From Phycisphaerales bacterium (GTDB lineage Bacteria; Planctomycetota; Phycisphaerae; UBA1845; UTPLA1), in contig JACKHI010000001.1 of assembly GCA_020639075.1 (NCBI GenBank), positions 2,604,001 through 2,668,000 on the forward strand: DNA of 64,000 nt. Direction: 5' to 3'. The position numbers and the translations under genes are program-made. Below the pieces are notes generated by a model that worked only from the letters and a program-made list of their open reading frames with translations, was not told the origin of the DNA and searched no databases. Positions 21,301-27,407 of this stretch are shown piece by piece (position 1 is the first letter of the stretch; each line of letters begins with the position of its first letter).

Positions 21301-23906
21301 CGGCTGCTGCGGGCGGCGCGCTGCCGCGCCAGGGCGCGGGCCTTCGCGTTCCCCTGCGCCGCGGGCTGCTGAACGACTGTCGGCGTGCTGTCTTCAGCCA
21401 TGATCTGCTGAACCGTTTGCGCGACCTGCGTCGGAATGGCGCACTTGACGTAAATGAAATGGTCGCTCGGTTCTTCGGGATCGACGACGTCGAGCTTCTG
21501 AACGAGTTCTTCGATCAGCTTCATGTCGAATTGCGTGGCACTGACGAACAGGCTACGGCTCGATTCGATTTCGATGCTCGGCGGAGGGGAATCCGTCGCC
21601 GCGACGGCGGCCGGAGCACCCTTTCGCGGCGCTCGAGTCGGCGCCGGGGCGCCGCCGCCGCCCGAATCGGGCATCGCGTTCTCAAGACGCTCGACGATGT
21701 AGGACGCATCGCGATGGTAGAGCGGGATCGACTTGGTGATCCAATCGGGATCGATGTCGTGGGCTTCGATCAGCGGTCGAATGAAGTCGATGCCTTTGCG
21801 CCCGCCGACGATGATGATCCCGTTGCCGTTGCCGCTCGGATAGAGCGTGACGTTGTATTTCGACTTTTCGAGCGGGTCGACGTGATCCGTCGAACCGTCG
21901 ACGATGATCTTGAGATTCTGCACGATCGGCAACAGTTGACCGATGACGGCCGATGCATCGGCTCGCTCGAGCATCACGACTTCCATCTCCGGCGGGCTCT
22001 CGGTCGGCACATCCAGTTCGGCGATGCGCATGCGGAGTTCCGTCATGTAATACTCGGGCGCCGTGATGTACAGCTTGTTGGCCTTGGCGTCGGCGATGAT
22101 GCTGACCTGGTCGGCATCCTCAACGTCCGGCGCGATCGCCTGCGGTTGGGGCTGCCGTCGGCCGCGGCCGCGACGATTCCCCGGGGGCGGCGTTGCCGCT
22201 GCCTGGATCGGATAGAGCTGCCGAAGCAACGTCAGTACGTCATTGGCCTTGGCATGCTCGAGCTGAATCGTGACAAACTTGCCCGGCGGCTGAATCTTGT
22301 TGATACCCGTCAAGTGTCGAACCATCTCGTCGAAGTACAGGTGCTCCTTCGCGAACCCTGTCAACTCGAGCTTGTCATCATCCGAGATCTTGACGCCATA
22401 CGTGTCGCTGAACAGCGGCCGGTATTCCTCAATGATCTGATACGGCGTGAAACCCGTCGGCACGACGTACTGCGTCTGGCAGGCCGTATACGGGTCCAGG
22501 TTCGCCGCCTTGAATTCCTCAAACGATCCGAAGATGCGTTCGTTGGGAATTTCCTTCAACAAGTCGGGGATGCGAACGACCGTGATGCGATCGGGCAGCC
22601 GCTGAATCACAAGGTTGTTGAGCGGCTGATCGAAGAGCAGCTCGTTAAGCTTGTGATACGCCTGGTCGTAACTCATCTTCTCCAGGCTGAAATACGTGAG
22701 CGTTCCGGTGATCTCGTCGTCCAGGTTCCGGACGAAGGGCCGATGGCTCATTCGCGCGAAGTCGGCGACGACATCCATCCACGGCGTGTCTTCGTAATTG
22801 AAGCTGAATTCCTGGTCGGGCTCGGCGAAGTCGGTAATCTTGATGTTGACATGCGGAATGACGCCCATCGGCGAATGCGCGACGCCATCGCCTGTTTCGC
22901 CCGCCTCGTCGTCGGCGCCGCTATCCGGCCGACTTGACGGCCGCGTCCGCGATCCCTTGGCGCCGGCGTCCTTGTCGTCATCCGGCGCGCCGCGTGTCTT
23001 GAGTCCTTCGAGCCGCGCACGGCGCTTGGATTCGATTTCGGCGCGACGATCCTTCGCCCGCTCCTGCGCCTTTTCGATGGCGTCCTGGCGCTTCTCGGCG
23101 TTCGTCTTCGTGTCTTCCGTTTCGCCGAGCTTCTTGTGCGAACTCTTCGCCTGGATTTTCTCCGCGAAGTCGCTGCCGCCGGTCTTCGGCTTCTGCATCG
23201 AATCGGGAGAAGTCTTGTCCGCGTCACCCGGTTTCGCGGGTGCTTTCGACGCCGCGTCCTGTCTGCCGACGAGACCTTCGCGCGGTCCGCCGATGCGCTT
23301 GCGCACGCGTGCCTCATTCTCGCCATTCTGCATCGCTTCCGGCGGATTGTTGGCGTCCGTCTCCCCGCGGGCGTTCGGCGGAATCGGGCGGATGGTCGCA
23401 TTCTGCGCCGGCTTTGTCGCAGGCGTCTTGGGAGCCGGCGGCGTCTTTCCGACGGACTGAATCGCCTGCTGCTTGAGCGCTTCGAGCTGGGCCTCGAACG
23501 CCGCCTTCTCCTCGGCGGTCATCCCGGATCCGAGGTTCTTCATCGCTTCCTGCTTGGCGGCCTCATTCTCGCGGGCGACGCGCTCGCGCTCCTTCTCGAT
23601 ATCGCTCTTCTCCGCATCGTCCTTCTTTTCCGATGCGTCATCCGACTTCTTCTCGTCGTCCTTGGCGTCCGAGTCCTTCTTGTCTTCAGACTTGTCCTTC
23701 TCGTCCTTCTTGTCTTCCTTCTTCTCGTCTGACTTCTTTTCGTCCTTGTCCTTATCCTTGGACTCTGACGGCTTGGGTTCATCCTGCGAACCAAACGGCG
23801 CAGCAATGGCGCGAGTGCCGCCGAGAGACAACGTCAGCGCCATCAGCGCGACGGCAAGACTCGTCATCAGGCCCCTGACTCGTTTGATCATCATGTCGGA
23901 CAACAT
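9354..23906 (-). CDS. gspD: Giant type II secretin (GspD-like) with about 40 N1-type modules
   Basis: One uninterrupted frame of about 4850 residues. In order it has: a signal peptide (1-36, ending RAIAA); a Lys/Asp/Glu-rich region (about 43-125); a charged linker; an N0-like domain (from about 364); about 42 N1/NolW-type modules averaging some 90 residues, each ending in a strand-loop-helix such as VADERTNSVIVVAPP; a canonical secretin barrel domain (about 4380-4635) with the VPVLGDLPGVGNLF signature; and a Pro/Gln-rich tail. Many modules carry Gly/Arg- or Gly/Ser-rich loops. A signal-peptide-like hydrophobic segment sits near residues 2996-3018. The start at 23906 has AAAGGA ten bases upstream; an ATG at 23927 is possible. 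Ordinary GspD is about 650-750 residues with three N1-type modules. It should form the outer-membrane channel, with a very long periplasmic part. It closes the gsp operon. Confidence 0.93.
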   Translation of the reverse strand: MLSDMMIKRVRGLMTSLAVALMALTLSLGGTRAIAAPFGSQDEPKPSESKDKDKDEKKSDEKKEDKKDEKDKSEDKKDSDAKDDEKKSDDASEKKDDAEKSDIEKERERVARENEAAKQEAMKNLGSGMTAEEKAAFEAQLEALKQQAIQSVGKTPPAPKTPATKPAQNATIRPIPPNARGETDANNPPEAMQNGENEARVRKRIGGPREGLVGRQDAASKAPAKPGDADKTSPDSMQKPKTGGSDFAEKIQAKSSHKKLGETEDTKTNAEKRQDAIEKAQERAKDRRAEIESKRRARLEGLKTRGAPDDDKDAGAKGSRTRPSSRPDSGADDEAGETGDGVAHSPMGVIPHVNIKITDFAEPDQEFSFNYEDTPWMDVVADFARMSHRPFVRNLDDEITGTLTYFSLEKMSYDQAYHKLNELLFDQPLNNLVIQRLPDRITVVRIPDLLKEIPNERIFGSFEEFKAANLDPYTACQTQYVVPTGFTPYQIIEEYRPLFSDTYGVKISDDDKLELTGFAKEHLYFDEMVRHLTGINKIQPPGKFVTIQLEHAKANDVLTLLRQLYPIQAAATPPPGNRRGRGRRQPQPQAIAPDVEDADQVSIIADAKANKLYITAPEYYMTELRMRIAELDVPTESPPEMEVVMLERADASAVIGQLLPIVQNLKIIVDGSTDHVDPLEKSKYNVTLYPSGNGNGIIIVGGRKGIDFIRPLIEAHDIDPDWITKSIPLYHRDASYIVERLENAMPDSGGGGAPAPTRAPRKGAPAAVAATDSPPPSIEIESSRSLFVSATQFDMKLIEELVQKLDVVDPEEPSDHFIYVKCAIPTQVAQTVQQIMAEDSTPTVVQQPAAQGNAKARALARQRAARSSRGRSTQSGGDGPLIIPNDADQSLLVYCSDNDWVEVQRLIDRLESNACGVEPQWVQFKLKKAEPTDVAAMLNEMFPAPAGATQIVNADSFNKTVNIYATPMFVEKITPLIEKLDENSTGELTFIKLQWAKAEIIAPIIQQAVPESQYLSPAAGVKQAQNAARRGKTPPKQANPRRIVQSAGDTAVRIVAEPVTNSLLVTAPPEKMQTIQDLVDQMEAVAEARRPEKVIVNVVNRKADEIAGVLTSILNATQAAGAGKDGATGGSINPTDIELSITAIGDQLILFGPTDDVAEAIQLVEQIDTLDAMPITRKVRVYDAEEDEKKLRAMLALKANTKVTVNQAAPAQNARGRNRPTAKAPTALTDAGATVSDVQIYANTYENTLLIRAMPKDWTVIDQILDVIKMDIDDIDDGTKPPDTFYIVELKHKSAWDISYDLEDVINTEGRRPVTFKEGPREKDLIVMNFRPSQRAEIDKWIAIYDVPKDGEGYGSGYATIDVKGGMSANDAARLLKARAGSKLPIDILEVGSGSPVQVIDIHAGETDAATTEETQKADRGADGKPVSALPPHMLPLFLRDVVCAAAIGQTETKAEDDSDDSIRNFDPRVDSILNPPTDRVQILTDPDTGKLILLGPDEEVQRLKDLLEDLMSDEKSEAVIRVFPLKYAPVSEVAQKLSEIVNGPAQRAVPQGRGARVQPGQQPGQPQPGGKGDEKGGKGAQQPQAPAAPATPARIKVVANERTSSIVVTAPPKEIPLVIELLKHLDSPQIVTSNMRMFEMKNLDASQVVQNLKEVLGIEDQPRVRAPQRGGNPRAAQQQVQIQGADGDTLVSADKVKLTAETQTNTVIAQGPPDTLDLIEKIINDLEAKTNKTAVEMMRVVLKKARASEIADIVQNLIDETVNNQTPAPTPQAGRGRGGRGRAPAAAARNDNVSVHADPRTNSVILAGPGDQLEKARKIVEDLDNTEGGLVIRQIPVKGNATEIANTLKTLYIDGGARGQSADVVITPLDATRTILIKAPEPLMIDIEEQLARIDEKFETSDKIRKIEMKFANAETVANQLNDLFGSGTGRRAASGRTAQISIRGYKSSGIIYVQAPDEEFERILAIATDLDKVDTSVQVHRKPLKHAPAQQVLQKIQAMMAEAIRSGAMGNTNLDYVSMQADPRTNSLILVGGPTSALLLDSMLATIDVDEGESQKQDTQVYTLPPTVVLNDIVRNINEVFRGVSLASHGVEPPVVTPNEGAHLVIVRANAKQHEQIKRDIIDPVTAGGDKGVRTDHLYAVKNAKALDLANVLSRHVRETMQQVNRQYPVNIVPDEGTNQLIVNATQEDFDKIKPMIEALDQESGERTTEVFKVQYVSPWSMATIINQQFQSRGSRNPNDQVNASFEDGTYSLIVTANKLNMEKVAALIEKADVPSKETVTKYVQLEHGQSDEMRNSIDAALRGRYPSDRRGQMPFSITSESLSNKLIVSAREDIMPEILSMIEQLDVPGGGEQIRRVFKLTYADPGSVSRMIQTIFRPVSGRRPSPREMVQSSDDWTTNSVIVSAVESKMAEVEALITEMDQPGDSVRAEHVIDVVNADPNDVATAIQQILQQQSQGQRSRQAAVVRAVRGTAKIVAYANEKEFQSIQSLVKQIDIEGGRIIHTVVIPDEVPARTVAENINTLFGRGGNSTDAPHAESHEPTNTLLVRATDAEFERIQTQVIQPLSTTDAKNTFKIYYMPVKNALADEVAQTMQAFFDKKNGISSNRGFGGFGGRGGQSNADRENQVTITAEPNSNTLIVFCTEKTKTEIDELLAVIDSADTTEKRVEMVPLQYVDAETMIEILTEVLRVSRTSAKEPDDRPWWMRDTPRDDDKDVVLAGDTRLKAITETNSVIVAGKPEAVEDALAKIAELDKPIEGGDTPVPVRLVNSNAATLAETLKQVFVPSGRSGGSRGGSGKSSGPELTIVPDQASNTLYVKGKLSEVNQVVAMARQMDAEADSNASGVVVIPIPFGQNVTELANMIETQINENERNEKQKNSNYTPDLVKITPNSRTNVLLVNASKSKLEDVKHVIDEMQQQMQFRGGPTRRVIKIDNITPEQARELIDKVKQGSESSGSSGNTSRRGRGGRSGDANWTHNRRYDAAMPTGKKRAGTMVAASMPVFLMNVALHTGVAQADAPKKDDRQPPRSMRIRPQQPDDKKPAAQNEPTTRRAIEAGQDKANARREIQPKPRNAAEEKIQSNAERLFRERAAAAGGPKISDETLEQLSKRLSGTDINVIEAPDGSIILEGLEQDVDIVAGILEMVDQATPQKQIEIVSLKNQLAEPLAQKLTSVFKTLEPPNPKPIDKVDFLADQRTNSIFIAAIPEKMEKAIGLVNMADQPTGLTRQTKSFVFKNRRVMEVGDTIKKIAQNYLQQVGLPTDQIQIEVDAFTNQIIVSAGEQDLEFIETIIKTLDVSVDEETAEKMGDIGKADVMMVPLRIAKADTLATLINELLTKAATGDTPMKDFIRRFRLLDENGNPLADVNLDRPIAVFGEPDSNSLIIASTKENCLVVKQIAMAFDKEPSKAAVESRVFTLAYADATEVASQLDAMLTASESITSKASGGGGPAGVPEGDAGALVYKAVVSADARTNQVVVIGRPEAVEVMGGLIAKLDVKGQGVMPFEIVKLNHANASGLATALTDLMDKRKEAIPAGGENSVKSETVIIVPDERSVSLIIAAKRERIEELKGLIAKLDVPATALIDNIRTLTLRNSTATDLAEKLKDLWSQSEATRQSGQGGVTFETPAIVADERSNSLIIAASESDFDAIKAVVDKIENLELNPMLDIYIHRLQYNSASELAAPLQAMFDQRAERQDMGNPRPEDKVKIESDPVTNALIFTASRENHDLLLEKVAELDQEIGVVPVVEFFRCENVYASAVKDKIDNLWPDVFKPGSGGENSVSTKRDKVSVVVDERANMLIVSASPENMQAIRAIYDEMNRVDRPWSPVDIKFVELKNTEATQLGTQVESYLEQLNTDVQSSGGSGGGSSQNQFAVRVIPIRDRNTLIVGGTRDGVQMALDFIAKYDQPVSPDAEQFISARVYPLVQAKAAQVGELLRSIFEARNNQSSGSGSTQAQPIPVTVEINEPGNSLVINAARQDHLLVQGLLAQLDVPSEIPRMFRVFPLAKASATVVKDTLDQIYQSSGAQGGGGGGQSIVTVADERTNSVVVAVPPGELDNVQKLVTQLDQVKITEIAEVQVIQCENEDASKMAELLNEIMTGQSAQGGGGSAAQAESARQLSSLLVTFEAKNDYGERDILQTVRENVQISYNERSNSVIVVAPPSSMRLIKKLVQKLDGIQKREVRVRVFPLANSDAAIMVEKLDSMFAQDEGSSDQQAFQQGREITVEGGASDVGAGPEFASAGDTRKGTFGRPRTTFVADERTNSVIAAGWPEDINVAADIIDALDSRDIQERITTVYPLVNMKADEVQGALDSYFQAQRDTLSSTEGVANVRLMEQDVTVVSHAESNQLIVSSSPRYQSEVLRIIQQLDAPPPQVMIEVMIAEVTLDDSFEMGMEFALQQLHFSETATAGPNGIIHSNSFDLVGGTDLGAAGAGLGGFSFTITGEDFNFLIRALQTDSRLDVIQRPMIMCQNNQTASINIGQQVPFVRGTTTTSGGNTQANIDYEDVGVILNVEPIINPDGFVYMLIEPEISSVTDSSVPIGNGIFAPIISNQSASTTVAVKDGETVVIGGLITTRKTEAESKVPVLGDLPGVGNLFRTTTRRNTRTELLIAMTPTIVRSVEDARRMSEFQRDIGGVITPEVKASPLMRQLQVQPESASEIDSIEVNPGSMRQVPSAQPQQIPIQPNGGPSYVPDAPRYGPVVPRTAPGRANVMVSGVASTAGNATPAAYQPAVATQNPNVIGTMRPALPTVDQVRNGEVPIQRTNPGVRPAAPRPAPQPAYRPNDVPSAVVSAPVRTYMRLPDDVNAPQATRPIVKISTHPSHRSTTERDAAVQKGSSSRRDTHR

Positions 23907-24036
23907 GTTCGTTGTGTCCTTTCGCATATGCAGGCGGCCGTCCAGAAACGCCCCCGACGGCGCTGCCTGCTGCTTATGAATCCCGTCCCGCTCGAGACGG
24001 AAATTGATACCCGGTTCGCGCCGACAGATTGCGGCG

Positions 24037-25596
24037 CTAATTCTGCTGCGACCACTCCTGGATCGCCATCGCCAGTTGTTCCGGTCTTTCGGCATTCAGC
24101 CGCGCACGCATCTCGAAACCCTGACCGCGCGGATACAGGTAATAATTCCCTGTTTCCGGCATATAGACGATGCCGCCCAGCGGACAGACCGCAATGAGGA
24201 CGCCGCCGTCAATCTGGTTCTCAGTGTTGCCGGCGACGAAGATCTCGCGACCATCGGGTCCGTTAACGATCATCTCCTGCCGATCGCGGTTCTCGAACTT
24301 GTCGTGATAGGTCAGCAGACCGGTGACCGTGTAGCCTGTCGCGGGCTCGATATCGTTCTTCGCCACGACGACCTCCGGAACCGTCTCCTTCGGATCTTCA
24401 GGCTTCTTAGGAACCAGGTAGACCTGCTCGCTCGTGCCGGGACGGAAAGTCTTGGGCGTCACGGCGCGGCCTGTGTCATAAACGGCCGCGACAGTGATTT
24501 CCTTCGCCTCGAACTCGCCGAGTGACTGCTTCGATTCGGGCCCGATCACCATCGGCAGCAGCGTCTTTCGCGAACCGTCTTCATTGACGATCGTGAGCGT
24601 GACGCGGGCTTCGTCCGCATCGCGGCTGTCGATCGCCAGGTTGATGATCTTGGGCGGTTCTTCCGGCGTGTGCGACGGCACTTTGTAGGACCACGCCTTG
24701 CCATCCCTGAATGCATGCCGCTGTTTGAATTCCGTACCGTCGGCGTAGACGCCAGTGATTTCGACTTCATCGCCCTTGCCGACGATCGTCTCCTGCTTGC
24801 CCGGCTGCACGCCGATCTGCGACTCCGTCTGAACTTCGCCGTCCCAGTAGAATTTCGCACCGATACCGACGAGTTTTCGATCGGGGTTGTCCACGATCAC
24901 ACTGTTTGCCGGCGGCGGCATGTATTCACGGAAGATATTGCGCGCCTCGAAGAGAGCGAAGGCCGACTCGGGCGGGAAGTCGTCGCGCCATTTGTCGAGC
25001 GGCGTCTCGGGATTGCGCGGCATCGTCTCCACACCGGCATAGAACCTCGTGTCGTCCTTCGAGAGTCTCGGAAGCACCAGCGTGCCGACCTGGAACTTGA
25101 GCTTCACGATGTCGCGGCCTTCGCGCGACTCGGGCGTGATCGTCACATCCGACACGAGCGACACGTAGTCGGCGTCGTACATCGCGCGGAGCAGTTTCAG
25201 GGCCTTCGCGTATTCGTCCTTCACGTTGATTTCGTACGAAATCACTTCGATGCCGGTCTTGCGACCCAGCTTCGTCGTGGACGTTTTCTTTTTGATGTCC
25301 GGCGCCGTGAAGCCGTTTGCCGCGGCCGTGTCTTTCAGCGCCTCGCCGAACCAGTCGAACGCCTGGTTCTTGTCATAGCTGAACGTGTGGGCCGCGAAAT
25401 TCCGCCAGCGCTCGGCGAAGTTCATCTCCGAATTCTTGAGGCTCTCCAGCTTCTGCTTCTCGTTCGTGTAATCGACCAGGTCCTTCTTGGCCTTTTGCGC
25501 CGGGCCGATGAACACGCCCGACACGATGTAATACCCCACGAACAACCCGAGGGCGCTGCAAAAGAGTATGACCAGTCGCTTTTCGCTCGCCGTCAT
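24037..25596 (-). CDS. PilO/GspM-like inner-membrane platform protein
   Basis: A 519-residue protein. The short cytoplasmic start (MTASEKR) is followed by one transmembrane helix (LVILFCSALGLFVGYYIV, about 8-25) and a coiled-coil stretch (AQKAKKDLVDYTNEKQKLESLK). Next come a ferredoxin-like periplasmic region and a long beta-rich C-terminal extension. This layout fits PilO/GspM, which pairs with PilN/GspL in the assembly platform. It is far longer than GspM or PilO (roughly 160-210 residues); the extra 300 residues have no assignment. Its ATG overlaps the stop of the PilM-PilN-like gene by four bases (ATGA), implying translational coupling. The call rests on position and topology rather than strong sequence motifs. 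Confidence 0.7.
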   Translation of the reverse strand: MTASEKRLVILFCSALGLFVGYYIVSGVFIGPAQKAKKDLVDYTNEKQKLESLKNSEMNFAERWRNFAAHTFSYDKNQAFDWFGEALKDTAAANGFTAPDIKKKTSTTKLGRKTGIEVISYEINVKDEYAKALKLLRAMYDADYVSLVSDVTITPESREGRDIVKLKFQVGTLVLPRLSKDDTRFYAGVETMPRNPETPLDKWRDDFPPESAFALFEARNIFREYMPPPANSVIVDNPDRKLVGIGAKFYWDGEVQTESQIGVQPGKQETIVGKGDEVEITGVYADGTEFKQRHAFRDGKAWSYKVPSHTPEEPPKIINLAIDSRDADEARVTLTIVNEDGSRKTLLPMVIGPESKQSLGEFEAKEITVAAVYDTGRAVTPKTFRPGTSEQVYLVPKKPEDPKETVPEVVVAKNDIEPATGYTVTGLLTYHDKFENRDRQEMIVNGPDGREIFVAGNTENQIDGGVLIAVCPLGGIVYMPETGNYYLYPRGQGFEMRARLNAERPEQLAMAIQEWSQQN

Positions 25597-27404
25597 GATT
25601 CCGCCCCCTCTTCACTCGTCGTCACGGCGGATGAAACAGCGTCGTTTGCCGGCGCGGTTTCGTTCTCGATGACGGGCGGCTCGACCGCCGACCGCTCGTT
25701 GGACTTATTGCCTGTCATCGGCGCTGTCTCTGTCGATGCGTCGGGCGTCGCCGCAACGGGCTCGGGCGTTTCGATCTTCGCCTCGGCACTGTTTTCCGCA
25801 TCAGCCTTCGTATCTTCTTCCTCTGTTGCTTCTTTGACGACTTTCACGTGCTTCCGCTTCGGCAGCCTCGCACGAACGCCCGTTTCGAATCGATAGATGG
25901 ACGTTCGACGACCGCCGATGGGCGACTCGCTGTCCGGTATGACGTCCTCGAAGCCGAGCGTGCGAAGCTTCTCCGTGATGTCGTTGACGACGCCGAGTTC
26001 CGCCGTTCGCAGGCGCATGTCCATCTGGGCGACGTACTTCTTGCCCTTGGACTTCGTGTCCTTGACTGTGTCGAAGGAGATCCGAGTGACTTGTGCGACG
26101 TCGGATGTGGGAAACTCCTGCGTCAGCGTCGCCAGGACTTCGGGCCAGTATTGTTCCGATGAGCGCCAGTCTTCGACGTTCTCCAGCAACTCCTTGAAGC
26201 CCGTGACTCGCTTCTTGTCAGGCTGCAGCGCGACAACCTCGAGCCGCATCGCGTCCGCCGCTGCGATCGGCACATGAACGAACTTGTAGTACGTCACGCC
26301 GATCGCCGCGACAAGGAACGCCGCCGTCAGCGCCACACGCGGCACCTTCCGCATGCGGACGGTCCGACGGCTGATCGGTTTCTTCGGCGAAAGGAAGTCG
26401 AACGACACGAGCGGCGCCCGCTCCTGGCCGAGCGCCAATCCAAGCACGGCGCTGAAGCCTCGCAGTTCTTTCGCGCGGCTGGCCGACAGATCGAGAATCT
26501 TGTCCGGTGCAAACAACTCCGCACGCGCCGCAAATCGCGCCGCAAGCGATTGGGCCAGTTCCGCCTCCAGCCCCGTGGCGCCGCTGACGACGATGTGGTC
26601 AACGCTCGCCGTCGTGTCCGTCGCGCGATAGGCCTCGAACGAGCGGATAATCTCGACCATCAGGCGGCTGATCGCCTCGCGCGTGTGCTCGCTTTCGCGA
26701 GCGTCGAGAACGCCCGGCGTTGTGATGCGGCTGTCCTGCGCACGATCGACGCGTTCCTCGCGAAGCACAGGCATCGTCGCCGTTGCCGAACGGCTGAACA
26801 CGAGCGCGCCGCCCCGCAGGACGTCGATTTCCGTGTGATGCGGCCCGCTCTCAACGACGAGCACCGTCTGATCGGCCGCTTCATTGACGCAGGCCATCAC
26901 GGCCAGTCGGTTCGCGTAAGGTCGCAATCCGATACGGGTCAGTGAAAGGCCCGCCTCAGTCGCGACTTTGCGATAGAAGTCGATGTCGTCGACACGAACG
27001 GCCGCGACGAGCGCCGTAGCAGGATCCTTCGGATCGTGATCCGTCGAGAGCGCGAAATCGATGACGGCCTGATCGGATGAGAAAGGCAGCTCTCGCGCAA
27101 TCTGATTCAGCACGATGGCCGGCAGGTCGTCCGCCGGCGACGGCGGCAGATTGATCGTGTTGAGCACGACCTGCTCGCGCGGCACGCAGAACACGGCATG
27201 CTTATTGCCTATTCGTGACTGCCGGATCGCCTCGCGCAGGAAGGCGCCGAATCGCTCCGGGTCATCACTCGCCACATCCTTGGGGACGGGCACTGAGACG
27301 GCCTTCAATAGTTCGATGCCGGTTCCACGCGGCTGGACCAGCGCCATGCGCAAATCCTGCGTGTCCCAGTCAACCGTCAATAACCGCTTTCCGCCGAATG
27401 CCAT
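25593..27404 (-). CDS. PilM-PilN (GspL-like) fusion platform protein
   Basis: A 603-residue protein. Residues 1-330 form an actin-like PilM/GspL cytoplasmic domain (LLTVDWDTQDLRMALV at the first strand; VPREQVVLNTINLP; VVSGATGLEAELAQSL in the ATPase-fold C-lobe). A transmembrane helix follows (about 356-374, VALTAAFLVAAIGVTYYKF), then a PilN-like periplasmic domain and an acidic Pro/Ala/Thr-rich tail (about 510-603). PilM and PilN are separate proteins in type IV pili, whereas GspL joins the equivalents, so this gene is GspL-like in architecture. It starts 3 bases after the gspK stop and overlaps the next gene by four bases. Confidence 0.82.
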   Translation of the reverse strand: MAFGGKRLLTVDWDTQDLRMALVQPRGTGIELLKAVSVPVPKDVASDDPERFGAFLREAIRQSRIGNKHAVFCVPREQVVLNTINLPPSPADDLPAIVLNQIARELPFSSDQAVIDFALSTDHDPKDPATALVAAVRVDDIDFYRKVATEAGLSLTRIGLRPYANRLAVMACVNEAADQTVLVVESGPHHTEIDVLRGGALVFSRSATATMPVLREERVDRAQDSRITTPGVLDARESEHTREAISRLMVEIIRSFEAYRATDTTASVDHIVVSGATGLEAELAQSLAARFAARAELFAPDKILDLSASRAKELRGFSAVLGLALGQERAPLVSFDFLSPKKPISRRTVRMRKVPRVALTAAFLVAAIGVTYYKFVHVPIAAADAMRLEVVALQPDKKRVTGFKELLENVEDWRSSEQYWPEVLATLTQEFPTSDVAQVTRISFDTVKDTKSKGKKYVAQMDMRLRTAELGVVNDITEKLRTLGFEDVIPDSESPIGGRRTSIYRFETGVRARLPKRKHVKVVKEATEEEDTKADAENSAEAKIETPEPVAATPDASTETAPMTGNKSNERSAVEPPVIENETAPANDAVSSAVTTSEEGAES

Positions 27405-27407
27405 CGC

